Shown here piece by piece: positions 13,757-25,998 of a stretch of 64,000 bases of DNA. Source of the stretch: Chytridium lagenaria. Its lineage: Eukaryota > Chytridiomycota > Chytridiomycetes > Chytridiales > Chytridiaceae. A program made the position numbers and the translations under genes. The stretch's first letter is position 1; every line of letters starts with the position of its first letter. Location: the NCBI GenBank assembly GCA_025449115.1, contig JAHLKC010000162.1, positions 1-64,000 on the forward strand, read 5' to 3'. The notes beneath the pieces were generated by a model. The model was not told where the DNA came from, ran no database searches, and was given only the letters and a program-made list of their open reading frames with translations.

Positions 13757-16700
13757 TCAGGGATGCACAGCAACCTTTTGGAGTTCCAATTCTTGTTGTC
13801 TACAGAAAAGAAGAAGCAAAAAATCCCAAATCAGCAATGCCCTAATTCATAAAGTCTGGAACATACCTTTTCCAATACTCCTGTTCTTTGATAGATTCGC
13901 CAAAGCCGGAAATAACCCACTCTCCTCATTCACAAAACTATCCAAACCTCATAAAGTGGGCTCACAATGTAATCAATGAACCCAACCTGACATTTCGATA
14001 CCACCGTGTTGTTCCTGTCCATGAACATGGAAACGGGGTATCCGTTTTTCTTCTCCTCGTCACCCTATCAACGGTAAGCATAAATATCAAAACAAAGGAG
14101 GTCTCACTTGACGGAAAAATTCTTCCATGATCAGATCCGCCCATTTTTTACAAAGATCGTTGGATTTCGTGGCGTTAGAAATGTCACCGCATTTTATTGC
14201 TATGTCGAGAAGAAGTTGACGGTCTTTGGCATCCTCGAATTGAAGCCCTTTAAGTAGAACATATGTTAATTATGCAAAGGGGGGACCTTCCTTTTTGGTA
14301 CCTGATCCTGATAACCTATTTTTGAATTTCGCTATATATTCGAAATGACCCGCCATGTCCGTCGCCAACACCATAGAAAGAATGCATGACCGAACTTGTT
14401 TAAATTTCTCGGTAGGAAGAGGGGTGAGGATGTTACAGGTGGGGTCGGTGGTCATCATTTCAAAGGCACGTGCGCAGTGATGGTTTTCAAGGACCTAAGA
14501 AGAATGAGGCGTTAGATACGTGTTATCGACAGTGGGGGTGTATGGTACCGATTGATCGTTGTAGCGGATCGCGAGGGATGAGCCGCTGTTGATGAGGTAG
14601 GCGTTGTTGACGCCGGGGTGGTCGAGATCGTGGATGATGGATGCGACGACACTTGAAAGAATTTCCTGGAAACATTATGATGATGCTGCGGCTGTAAATA
14701 TTACCTCCGGTTTCACCATTGCCTTCATTCCCAAAGTTTGCAAAAAAAAGTAAACCGCCTGCAGGACATCTGCAGCGTGTGTAGAGTTATGATACAAGTT
14801 TCCCTAATACACTCATATCAGTAACCTCATCCAAAGAAAACCTCTGTTACCCTATACCCTGCTTCGACTTTTGTTAGGAAGCTTTGAATGATGGTTTCAT
14901 CAAGGTTAAATTGGGTTTTGAGATTCAGACGGTCAAAGATCTCTTGAGCCATAAAATACAGTGGGCGACCTGGGCGGTGTTAGAGAAGTTCAGGGAGAAC
15001 GGGCTACCGTTTGTGAGCTCAACGAGGTCGAAAAGTTTGAAATCCCAGGTCCCGATGGTTTTAAGGAGTTCTTGAATTTGGGCGTCACTCGCGCTGCCGA
15101 AATATGAGTCGACTTTATAAAATTTAATGAAGTTACCTTGATATTGGTTTCATGAGAGCATCGCCAGCACTTTTTTTTTTGGTCGTCAGTTAGAATATAA
15201 ATCAAGATGAAGACATGTATATATACCTTGCCGGATTCGCCGCCACAATTGTTTTATCATTCCTTTCTGCAACCTCAGAGTGATTTGTAATCATGGCATT
15301 CAACCAATTTTTGACGTCACTGTCAATAGCGTCTTTGTTGACGTTTAAGTTTGGCATGAAAAGCTGATTTGACGATAGCAATTGTATGACATAGTCAAGA
15401 CTTTCCATCACATCCACGTCGAGGTCTATCTAACGTTAGCCATTAAATGATTTTAAGAAACATACCGCATTTATCTTGGATGTTACGGATGGATTTGATG
15501 ACTTTGGTGATAGGAGAATCCAAGTCAAGGTCAATATCCTTTTTAATCCTGAGATTTTGTTAAGCACGAGAATCAAATAAAACAAAACACTCACGCTTTC
15601 AATTGCACTTGCAAATCCGCGTTCTGTTTCGACAGTCTCGACACATGATTTTGTCGATCAATCAAATTAAACGCATACTCTTGCACAAACTGTTGCAACA
15701 AAAAACAACGAGATGCTTAAAAGCAATACACTGACTATAAACGTGATCTCGGCGGACCATTTTATATCCACCGCTTGGAGGTTGTTGGTGAGCGTTGTTG
15801 CAGTGTTGCCTGGAGCGAATGTTTGACCAATTTCGGGGTTGCGCTGGAATTGATAGAGGATACCGGTGCAGCTCGTGTAAAAGGCTTATTGGGTTTAAAT
15901 ATGATAAAGGCGAGAAAGTGTTTTTACCTAAGAACACGAAACACGCGAAAAATACGTGGGTCCGGAGTTTAGGTGTTCCGATTTGCATGTTGATGGCCAT
16001 GAGTGAGACCAAACCATAACGCGCCAAACACCATATGGGCTTGACGACGATTAAGTGGAAAACGGTGTATGGAATGAAGGAGAGGTAGAGAGGGACCATG
16101 GAGTGGGGGTTGCGGAATATCAGGAGGCGTGATATTTCTATGACGACGAAAGCGGAGAATATATCTGAAGTTGTTAGTTGGGGTGTAAAAACATTGTTTG
16201 CTTTACATAATGGGAAGGTCCAGTACCAAATCTTTGTCCATTCGGCGGCGTCTGCGATAATTAATAAAATTCCGTACCATATATAATGGAGGATCATCTG
16301 TATGTAAGATTAGAATAAAGCCTGCAATGAACATGCGAGAGGGCATGCGGATACAGGTAGAGTATATGCGCATGGAGAATAATATTTGATATCAATGATA
16401 GTGAGGTTTTAACAAATCCAACGCTATTTCAAAACAACACATCTATCCCATTTATCTATCGTACCTGAACTTGTATAGGTCCCTTAATAACATCAAACCC
16501 GAAACATCTTGATGAATCCTCGGCCCTGCCTTAATAGACTTACTCCTAAACGACCTAAAACTTTTCTCAACAAAACAATGCCACCCATATTTTCTCTCTT
16601 ACGAATTCGAGTTCGACCCCGCTATTCCTCTTCGAGTCGATCCATCCTTTGGTCCAGCTCCTTCGGGCAACGACGCCAACGCCCCAACTCGATCAGCATC

Positions 16701-17229
16701 ATCCCCATAGTTTCGCTCAAATCCTACAATCGAACTTCTTGGACGAAGAGGACTAACGGCTGATATTGCTGATACGCTGCTTGAGCTTGCTGAGACGGAG
16801 GGTTGTGGGTGGACGGAATGGGTTGGGAGGTAGCGAGGGGCCATTTGGAGGCCCTTCGTATTGCAATGTCAGAGATTGACAAGTCAGATTGTTGGGTTGC
16901 CTTAAAAATTTTTAAAACGGAATGAGGAGAGCCAGAGGTGGTGGTGCTTTGGAAACGACCAAATCTGATAACTGTGGGATCATGCTGCAAACATGTCGTA
17001 ATTTTAGGATATCGTGATGCTGTTGCTGCATTGAAACTGGTGCACACCGGTCCCGGTTCTTACAGTGCAAAGCTTTGTCTAGGTGAATTCTTTGCTGGAA
17101 AGAGGATATCAATAGTGCAATCAACTGCCCAAAACCATCAACTCCTTCAACTACGTCACCGTCGACTACAATCCCCAAAAGGGTTGGTTCACCCATACAT
17201 GGTCGAAAGCCCTTTAAAACTCTCTTCAT
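13757..17229 (-). CDS. 3',5'-cyclic nucleotide phosphodiesterase, class I, with membrane N-terminus
   Basis: Hydrolyses cAMP and/or cGMP, lowering second-messenger signalling. The catalytic half shows the PDEase signature: [18 protein letters not shown] (HNxxHxxDV), [25 protein letters not shown] with a metal-ligand Asp, and [11 protein letters not shown] with the invariant Gln. The C-terminus reads [21 protein letters not shown] at 13757. Upstream lies a hydrophobic multi-pass region (starting [17 protein letters not shown], with [18 protein letters not shown]), preceded by [17 protein letters not shown] Ser-rich N-terminal part around 16600-17000 reads [18 protein letters not shown] and [15 protein letters not shown]. 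The start is uncertain: 17229 is the furthest upstream Met with protein-like sequence. Small indels near 13925 and 13880 must be corrected. Confidence 0.85.
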
Positions 17230-17775
17230 TATAACATCTGAAGGAATGTTCCTTAAAATCTAGCCAAGATTAAGGACTTGTGAAACTGATTCAGATCATT
17301 CGCATCAACGTCGCGTTACGGATGTATTTGCTGTAGTGTTCTCTCTTATGCCTCATGCTCCATCCACCAAGTCTATTTTGTATGGATACCTTTGACGATG
17401 TTTTATTTTCCCGTTCGATCATGGCGGATACCTCTTTCCGACAACAATGATACGATTTCTCTCAAGCGCGTTTACTGCGTCACTGTCGATTGGGGAGCAT
17501 TTGGAAGATGTATAACCGGCTGATGCTTGCATACACGTTTATCTCATCACAATGTTTAAATTCAGGCTAAATTCTAGTTTGGATAGATTTCGAGATGAGA
17601 ATATAGTCGGGGTGTGGACGCAACCATCAACCGTTGTCACTTCTAATACGTACCAGTAATAAAAAATAAAAAGCATGTATTCAAACTGGGCCACAAGTAT
17701 CAAACCCTTACCAACCAAACAAAAAACAAAAACAACAAACAAAACAACCAAAACCGCTTTAAAATAAAAGGCACC
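17230..17775. other. Intergenic between PDE and MRD1
   Basis: Upstream of the phosphodiesterase and downstream of MRD1 (both minus). The 17690-17770 part is A-rich with CAAA runs. No gene recognised. Confidence 0.4.
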
Positions 17776-20700
17776 TCAATCCTCATCCATATCCTCCGTG
17801 ACAGTCTTCACACTCTCCTCCATCACAACCCTCCGTCTCTTGGCATCCTCACTCGTCCCTTCCTCAAAGAACGCCTTTGCCGTCCGTTTCCGAATCGCCT
17901 CAACACTGGTCTCATCTTCAGCCCATTCGAGGACAAGATGACGACCATACAAGTGCGTGGATGATAACGATTTAAAGGCAGCAAGTGCTTCTTGCTTGGT
18001 GAGGAAATCGACGAAACAGAACCCACGGTGGGTACCGTCGAATTTTTTGGGGAGACGGACGGATTTGACTTGACCAAAGGTGCTGTTGTTTTTTTACAAA
18101 AGGTGATTTTTAGAATTATCAGAAAAGAAATTAACTGTATGAAGAATAACGCATTTTGAAAAATCATACAGAAAAATTACAAACACCCACCTAAACAAAT
18201 CCCGAATTTCCTTCTTATTCGCCTCGAACGGAATATTTCTCACAGCCAACTTACTACTCCTCGCCTCCTCCACATCCACTTCTTTCCTCTTCCCCTTCCC
18301 TTCTCCCGAATTATTCCCTCTCCTCACATTCGCATTCGAAAACTTCAACTGCACCTCATGTCCCTCAATCTTCACACCCTGTTTCACCTTCATAGCATCC
18401 TTCGCCATCTCCTTAGACTCAAACTCCACAAACCCAAATCCCATCGACAACTTCTTCCCCTTCTTATCCACCTTCATCGAAACCCTCACCGTTCGAACCC
18501 CAGGAACATCACTAAACGCCTCCTTCAACCCTTCATCCGTCGTCGTGAAATTCAAATTCTTTACAAACAACGTCGCAGCAGGCTCAACATCCTCCTCCTC
18601 CACACCCGTAGCCTCAACCACAATCGCCTTCTTCTCACTCCTCCCCTTGACCTCCACCTTCTTCTCCTCAACCTCCTCCACCTCCACCTCCTTCTCCTTC
18701 CTCACGAATCCCTCCTTAAAAGTCCCAACAGGCGCCCACTCAAGGTACAATGGCAAATGCTTAAACTTTGTGTAAGCTAATCGTCGGAACGCCACTTTGG
18801 CCTCATTTTCCTCCCCAAAATCCACCATGGCAAGTGTTCCTGTCGGTGGGACAGCGACTCGCGTGAGGGTGCCGAATTTACCGAAAAGTTCGTTCATGTC
18901 TTCTTCAGTGGTTCCGGCAGGAAGGTTCTTGACGAGAAGAATGTGACGGCTGCGTGTTTTCAGACGGTCACGGGAGAAAGCTTCGAGATCGATTCCCTCC
19001 TAATAGATTTTTTAAAAAATGTTAGAGAGGTGTTTTAAGAGATGTTTTTAACAAACGAAAGAGATATGTTTAAGATATGTTTTTAATAAACGAAAGAGAG
19101 ATGTTTTAAGAAGGGTTTTTAATAAAAAGAAGAGATGTTTTAAGAGATGTTTTAATAACGAAAGAGAGATGTTTTAAGAAAAGTTTTTAATAAACAGAAA
19201 AAAAGAAAAAAAGAAAGAAAACCGACACGAACCTCTTCAAGGTATTGCTTAGTTTCTGCAATGATCTGAGTTTCAGCGACGGCCAGACGAACAGCCATAT
19301 TATCAGATCCAGGATCCAAAATCTCCCCCTTTGTAACCCCAAGTTTCAAAGCCATAGCTTCCGCAACAGCATCGCTCTAAAAAAACAAAGTCAACACACT
19401 CACTCCAAATAAACCTCTCCACCCACATTCAAGAACAAACTGTTCCATCCAACATCACTGTTAGCCTCTGCCTTCCTCTTGGCATCCTTCTTCCTCTTGT
19501 ATGAACTCGTGTTCTCTCCATCATCCTCTTCATGCATGGGGGGACGTTCTTTGCCTGGCACAACTTCGAGAATCCGGCCTTGGAAAATACTGTTGTCAAG
19601 AGCTCCGTATGCCTTCACCGCGTGTTCGGGGAGGAGGTAGAGGATGAATGCGTATCCTCTCGGTTTCTTGGTCTCTTTGTCAACAGAGATGTGGATCTAG
19701 TAACGATATAATACGTGTAAGAAAAGAAACCCAGATATGTCATGAAAACATCATACCTCTGACAAAGGTCCGTATTTTCCAAACAGTTTCTCCAAATCAT
19801 CTCGTGTGCAAGTGTACGAAAGGTTTTTCACAAATAACCTTCCTGTGTCTGCGATGATGGATGCTGGGGGGGCTTCAACATCGTCCTTGAGTTTTGCACG
19901 TTCGGGAATGGATTGTGTGAGTTTGGTAGGATCCCAGGCGCGTGGGGTGAGGTTGGTGAGAGTTGTGGAGGTGGGGAGGGATGAGTCAAGAGGAGGGGCG
20001 GGGTCTTGTGGAGGGAAGGATTAGAATCCATTGGGTGGTCTTCATCGTTAGAGGAGAGTTTGGAAGACTCGTCGACTGATTCTTCTGCATCATCGTCCGA
20101 CTGGGATACAAAACCAATAAGGGTACATGTTTAGTAAAAAGCGTATTAAATATCGTTGTTTCATACCTTTTCTTCCATAACCTTGTCATCGTCGTCATCC
20201 AAAGTCGACTTCATCCTCGACTTGAAATAATCCAAATCCGAAACCTTAGCATCATGCACCTTCTCATCCACCTCCTTCTCCTCCAAAACCGGCACCTCCT
20301 CAACCGGAAGATCCTGATAATCCTCATCCCCATCCTCCCCACCCACACCCTCATCCCCCCCAAACCTCACATGCGTCCTCGTCACCAACATCCCCTCCCC
20401 TCCCGCCTTCCGATTCTTCACCGCCATCACTTCCGCCTTAACCCCCTTCCCCACATTCTTCTTCATGACCTGATCCAACACATCCAAATCATCATTCGCC
20501 CAAGTCCGATGTTTTGCAGCTGCACGAGGTCTCATCACCTCCAAAAACTCCTTCAACTTGGGATCCTGGTCTGCGGCGTAAAGCGCTGACACATATTTTT
20601 GCTTCTTCTCTTGTTCTAGTAACGTGGCCTCGCGGTGCTTGCGGAGACGTTCTTCGGTTTCTTCTCGTCTTGCTGTCGCGGCTTTTTGAGCTTCTTGTCT

Positions 20701-21199
20701 TTGTTTGTGGGCTGTTGAGCCCTCCGTGTGGCGACTCCAGGGACGGGGGAGGGAGGGGTCGCCGACCTTTTGTTCAAAAGTCAGCATTATAATAGATTAA
20801 TGAAGCAAGGCAACTGAATTCATCCCCGAGAACACCATAAAGAAGCCAAACGCACAACTTACCGCTTTTGCTTCAACGACCTCAATCTTTGAAGTATCAA
20901 TAAACGTATTATTAAAATACTTGATAGCCGCTCTAGCCTCCTTTGCCGTCTTAAACCCAATAAACCCAAACCTCCTCAACTCTCCACTCCTATTCACCGT
21001 TCATCAGCATTGAAACGAAAACGATGTAAAAAAGCCTTACCCTGTTTTTGCTAGTTTCGCATCCGTCACCTCTCCTTTTGCTGAAAAATGCTCCTTGAAT
21101 CGTTCTTGGGTGATGTGCTTGGGAAGATTCTTTACCATAATACGGGACCTAGTGGGACTTTGTTAGCAAGGGGAGGGGGAGGATCGGAGGAGCTTACAT
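17776..21199 (-). CDS. MRD1: Multiple RNA-binding domain protein MRD1/RBM19
   Basis: Nucleolar protein needed for U3-dependent pre-rRNA processing and 40S assembly. All five RRMs are visible in order: RRM1 after [14 protein letters not shown] with [15 protein letters not shown]2 with [13 protein letters not shown] and [21 protein letters not shown]3 [23 protein letters not shown]4 [23 protein letters not shown]5 [17 protein letters not shown] and HRGFCFVDF. Between RRM1 and RRM2 is the family segment [20 protein letters not shown] with acidic stretches. It ends EDMDED, TGA at 17776. The start codon is itself interrupted by a 49 nt intron (AT at 21198-21199, G at 21148); splicing yields CACCATGTCCCGTATT, matching the conserved MSRI start. 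One intron near 19010-19236 is filled with a minisatellite. Confidence 0.93.
19015..19200. repeat. Intronic minisatellite in MRD1
   Basis: About five copies of a roughly 33-40 bp unit containing AGAGATGTTTTAAGA and GTTTTTAATAAACGAA stand in tandem within one MRD1 intron. Copies differ by small indels. Confidence 0.8.
21149..21197 (-). other. Intron splitting the MRD1 start codon
   Basis: On the minus strand CCACCAT is followed by GTAAGC (donor), a perfect CTAAC branch site and CACTAG (acceptor), then GTCCCGTATTATG. Removing the 49 nt places ATG in a CACC context and creates [10 protein letters not shown]. Unspliced RNA would read ATG TAA, so only spliced mRNA can use this start. Confidence 0.75.
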
Positions 21200-21365
21200 G
21201 GTGGGCCGGGTTAGGTGATGGCTGTGAGGCCTTCAAAGGTTGTCTTAAAAAAAAAAAAAAAAAAAAAGGTTGTCCGACGTTTTGGTCAGTGATGGCGCTT
21301 GCATGTGGGATATCGTTGAGAATGGCAGGATCTTTGGAGTAAAATGGACCTGGAGTTTGATGCTT

Positions 21366-22095
21366 TTTCCTTACCCCACTATATGTTTCGTGCTTTGTTG
21401 ATTTGGGTGTTCCTACCTCGCTTTTCACGTATGCTTGTAATGGTTTTTCTGGCAATTAACCTGTCCACGCACATCTTTGGCGACTAAAACGGCCACTCCG
21501 ATACCGTTCATATACCCAAAACTTTGCCGGTCAAAGTGTGAGACGCTCAGATCAACGATCAGCGTGAACGTGAGAAGAAGATCAAGGTAGCTGTTGAGGA
21601 TGTCTGAAGAAGACATGGAAGCGATTTCTCCACCTATTATTTATTTCACGTCTTTTTCTTTCCTCACTACCTAGGTTTCGTGCTTTGATTTGGTGCTCCT
21701 ACCTCGCTTTTCACGTGTGCTTTGTAATGGGGTTTTTTTGGAAATTAACCCATCCGCACATCTTTGGCGACGAAAATGGCTACTCCGATACCGTTCATTT
21801 ACCTAGAACTTTGCCGGTCAAGCTGTGAGAAGCTCACATCAACGATCAGAGTGAATGTGAGAAGAAAAGGTAGCTGTTGAGGATGTCTCAGAAAGAAGAC
21901 TTGAAGCGATTTCTCCTTTCTTATTTCACTCACTTCTTACTTATTTCACGTCTCTTTCTTACCTCACTTCATTAGACCTTGGAGCGATTTCTCCACTTCT
22001 TACTTATTTCACGTCTCTTTCTTACCTCACTTCATTAGTTTCGTAATTTGTTGATGTCGGTGTTCCTATGTCGCTTTTCACTTGTGCTTCATTAG
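21366..22095. repeat. Tandem duplication (two ~290 bp units plus a partial third)
   Basis: A unit beginning TTTCCTTACCCCACTA and ending GGAAGCGATTTCTCC (about 21372-21635) is repeated with divergence at about 21659-21915 (shared CTCCGATACCGTTCAT, ACTTTGCCGGTCAA, GGTAGCTGTTGAGGATGTCT). A partial third copy of the ends follows to about 22095. In unit 1 the minus strand has an open frame of 63 codons (21425-21616); unit 2 has lost it. No family recognised. Confidence 0.8.
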
Positions 22096-22510
22096 ACGTT
22101 CTCAGTAAAAATCATACTGAAACTATTTAACAATCGAGCAGATTATACTGCATACATAGAATATTGGGTCGGAATATGGTTTGACTTGTTGGTTTCTTTT
22201 TGTCAATGTTGAAAGATAAAAGAACAGAGATTGTATAGAGAGACATAAAAAGCAGAAATGGGTAGATTTCAACATCCTTCTTTAAACGAAAAATGAAATA
22301 ACCGGAAAACGTAAAGATGCAGCGAAAGATATGTTGGTGAGGGAAAAAAAAACACTTGTTTTTTCCTCCATGAACTTGAGGAGACTTTTCAAAAATAGGG
22401 AGGAGACTTTGAAAGAAAATAAAAAAGGAAAGCTAATAAACAAGACGGGATGACAAAAACTGTAGATCACAAAAAAATAGGTGGAGGGTGGGATGAGATG
22501 AAAACAAAGA

Positions 22511-24183
22511 TTAAGCCGCGATAACAACCATTGCAGCTGAAGCAGCCGCAAGGACAACGTATCCCATGATCATGGGGATGGAAGATGCTCCTGATCTTTG
22601 ACCGGGAGGGGAGGTGGCCTGCGGAGCTGGAGCAGCAGGTGCGGGTGGAAGAGCGTTGTTTTCGATAGGTTTGAAGCCACGAACGACACTGAGTGCGGTG
22701 AGGAGTTCAATGGTTTCCATTTGATCACGGGGGTTGGTACCGTTCGGGAACGTGTATTTTTCAGGAACTGATATCATCGTGTTAGCATGGACAAAATACG
22801 AAAAAGTGGTAAGTACCTGGATTCAACGTTCTCACGCAATTCCAGTCGGCGTTTGTTCCAGGACATTTCTTGATATCTTCTAAAAGCGTGTTTTCAAGAC
22901 TCCGTTCGATCATGTTCCGCACAGTCACGTTGGGGGTGATGGTGTAGAGAACGGCGAAACCCCTGTACATGGCCCAAGTGAAACCTCCAGGATCTTTGTT
23001 GCAAAGGGAACGATATTGAGGGTCACGACAGATGGGGTCGTGAATGATGCCGGCAGAGTCAACAAAGAATCTGTGGGCAGCGTCAAAGTGCTTGTGGGCT
23101 TCGTCGAGGTAGGTTTCGTCTTTGGTGAGATTGTAGAAGACGGCGAGACCAGGGATGAGGGCGCCGTGTTGGTAGGACCACTGGTTAAAATGGCGTGAGT
23201 AAAGTGGGCATTTTATTGGTCAGAGGGGGCAAGTGGACTTACGGGGTTGGGGGTGACGGTTCCACATTGATCGGCGGTAGCGCCAGGTCTTAAAGAATCA
23301 ACACCATCCGCAATGATGTAATCAGGTTGGATAACGTAATCCTTCATCCATTTATATAACCTATCAGAGATTTTCCTTGTAAACCGGGTCCCTGGTGAAG
23401 CCATATAGTTTAGCTGCTGTTTGAACCATTTGGGCGTGGGTGATGGAGGATTTGTAGTCCTTTTGATCGAGAGTTTCTGTCACGGGACCAGTAAAGTCCA
23501 CCTCCGCAGGTGGTTTCGTCCCATTGTTCCATGACGTGAAAAAAGGTGACATTGACGAGTCTGAGCCAGTTTCTTCCCTTTTCACCGGTTGCGCCAAAGG
23601 GGTTGACGAGAGCGTCTGGGCCCCAGATTTCAGCTCCAGTGATTGCTAAAGAGATGCTAAGTCAGTGAAAACCATTCAAAGCGGAATGATGTAAGAGGAT
23701 TAATCTACACTGTCACATACCAGCTAGAGCCCACCACAAAATATCATCGTTCCATTTCCCCTGGAGAGTAGCCTGAATACCAGAGTTCCCGTCCAAAAAG
23801 TCACCTTGATCGTAAAAGGAGGCAATGGCCATCTGACCTGACACAAAGGTATCGTACTGACTATCACCGAAATACTTTCTGTACTCTAGGTACGTCTGCC
23901 AATACATCCCGGACTCGTGCCAGTGAAGAATGTTTTGATCCCAAGCACCATCTCCCCAGGATGTATAGTGATAGCCTAACCATCTGCTTCCGAGCCTTGC
24001 AGCGTTACGGATAGCGGCTTTGAAATCAAGAGGTGTTAATTACATTATGCTGGGTGATCAAATAGCAGTGGATCCATTTGTAAACGAACCTGGGTCCTTG
24101 ACATCGAGGGTGACTGCTCCAAAGGAGGAGGTGACGGCAGATGCCAGCACAAGCACCAGCTTTGAGAGTGCGCCTAAAAGCAT
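22511..24183 (-). CDS. GH76 mannan endo-1,6-alpha-mannosidase, DFG5/DCW1 type, GPI-anchored
   Basis: Cell-surface enzyme of glycoside hydrolase family 76; in yeasts Dfg5/Dcw1 help attach GPI-proteins to wall glucan. An N-terminal signal peptide is clear (MLLGALSKLVLVLASAVTSS, mature part near AVTLDVKDPGSF). Family landmarks are LGYHYTSWGDGAWDQNILHW, ESGMYWQTYLEY, GKWNDDILWWALA, the CGGGLYW motif after EQWDETT, DYKSSITHAQMVQTAAKLY and WSYQHGALIPGLAV. The C-terminus ends with a spacer rich in Pro and Ala, then SGASS and a hydrophobic tail (MIMGYVVLAAASAAMVVIAA), a GPI-attachment signal. An extra A in a run near 23467 breaks the frame after SRD; removing it restores the conserved reading. Confidence 0.9.
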
Positions 24184-25592
24184 TGCTGTATCCTCTGGTT
24201 TAATGTATCTTGAATGAAAGGATATGCAGATGGAGATGGAGTCCTGAGTGGTGTAGGCAGTAAGCAAACGACGATGATACAGTGTTGTTAAAGAGGCTGT
24301 ATATCTGAATAAGACAATAAAAAAGGAAGACGGGAAACAAAGTAAATATGATAATGTAAAAAAGTGAGTGATGAGTGAGGAAATAAATAAACAGCAGCAG
24401 ATGAACAAGGTTGAGTTGTGTGTGTGTTTGTAAGGAATTAAGGAATAAGGAATAAAAAAGAGATAGATTTTGAAGGTGGCGGGCATATGAGTTGTTAAGT
24501 GATGATAGAAAAGAACAGACTGTTGGAATAAGGTTAAAGTTTAAGGTTCTAGGGAGGTTTGTTTGTACTACATCAACATCACTATTATTATTATTTAATT
24601 ATTATAATTTATTTATTAATATTAATAATATTTATTAGTCCAAATTGTCAAACTTTATTCTTGACTCTTATAAATAAGTTTTGTGGCGTTAAAAAACAAG
24701 AAAAGAAACATAATATTATAAAATATTTACTCACATTTACAATAATATGTTGTTTCATTTCAACTCAATTAATGATCATCAATGTGTATGTATATGATAA
24801 GATTATTTATATATAGCATAACAGCAAGAGGCATTTAAATATCAATATATATTTATATTATTTACAAGGATGACAAGAAGAAACCGTTTCAAAGGCTATT
24901 AATGAGTCGACGTTTAAATCTCAAAAGCTGATTAGCCAACTTTAATACCTACTTCCAATGCAGCAAAACGAGATGATCATGCGCGTCGGTGGACACTAGG
25001 ATACAGGTAATATTATTGATGATCATGCAGATGCTTGATTAAGCGTTGACTGGATTTACTTAAACCTTGTTCGTGTATAATTGTACAAATCATCTCACCA
25101 GTTGTAGGTTCAATTACACACTTTCTCCCGTGCATGTCGACTTTTGGGGAAACATGAAAGGAAAGCGTTTTCATGCTGATATATGCTGTGAGGTGCTGCA
25201 AGTACAAACATGCTTATTGAAGCGCTAATCGCATGGCTGCATCAGAATACAACACTTGCATTCGAAACAAAGATGCTTTTCAGCCACCATACTGTTTTAT
25301 TTGCTTTGCAGTCGTCTCTCTTTTCGTTTTTAATTCGAAGGAAGGGACAACTGGGTAAATATTAGATATACTTCAACTACTACCTTTCCTCTTTATCCTT
25401 TTAATTCTCCATTCTTTCTGAGCATAATTTTGAGTGCATATTGAGGGTCCCAAAACGTGAACTTTTATCTAATCACTGGAAAACTGTGTGATCTCCCAAG
25501 AGCCCTGGTTTTTTTAACGATTACCAGCGTGAAGTGATAAACTGGTGCTGTAAAGAAAAATCAGATTTGCGCCTTGAACCCTGTCCTGACTC
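24184..25592. other. AT-rich intergenic region
   Basis: Upstream of the GH76 gene. Around 24560-24900 the sequence is strongly AT-rich with TAATATTAATAATATTTATT-like strings. No gene recognised; one minus-strand frame at 25013-25207 lacks family features. Confidence 0.5.
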
Positions 25593-25864
25593 CTGGTGGC
25601 GATTAGCCCGCGGAAGTGCGCAACTTGCAGGTGGCAATGGCTTCTTTCAGCCATCAGCCTCCGAGTGAGGAGAAACAGAGAGCGTGTTTGATGATTCGGA
25701 AAACCAATTGTCAGGTTTGAAGGCTGGCTGATCCACCTTCAGCAGCTGCGGCTTTCCACTTGGATCATTCCCGAAAGCAACTGACATTCAGAGCCTCAGA
25801 GGGTGGATAAGTGCAGGCCTTCATGCCCGCGGGCCTATTGCCAAGTTGGGATAATCGCCACCAG
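25593..25864. mobile_element. MITE-like inverted-repeat element (272 bp)
   Basis: The 13 bp word CTGGTGGCGATTA at 25593-25605 recurs as a perfect inverted copy at 25852-25864. Each end is flanked by CTC, a possible 3 bp target-site duplication. The interior is richer in G+C than its surroundings and contains further partial inverted repeats (CCCGCGG, AAGTTG). No coding frame is present. It could be a small non-autonomous DNA element or a structured promoter region; only one copy is seen here. Confidence 0.4.
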
Positions 25865-25896
25865 CTCGGAGATGCCGGAATCTGTCAAAAGTTTTG

Positions 25897-25906
25897 TATA
25901 TAAAAG
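25897..25906 (+). promoter_or_regulatory. TATA box of the secreted-protein gene
   Basis: TATATAAAAG lies about 95 bp before the ATG at 25999 and about 30 bp after the inverted-repeat element. The leader is CT/CA-rich. Confidence 0.6.
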
Positions 25907-25998
25907 TGCCGTGTGCTTTTCTTACCTTTCATTATCACCACCACCACATTTCATTCTTCTCATTCATTGACTTCGTCCACCTCAAACCCAACAAAACG

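Noticed and set aside
16509..16763. Separate plus-strand gene upstream of the phosphodiesterase
   Set aside because: The opposite strand gives better protein texture continuing the PDE N-terminus, and the plus frame is Arg/Ser-rich shadow sequence.
18358..18780. 140-codon plus-strand ORF within MRD1
   Set aside because: Shadow frame of the RRM3-RRM4 coding exon; His/Leu/Arg-rich without any motif.
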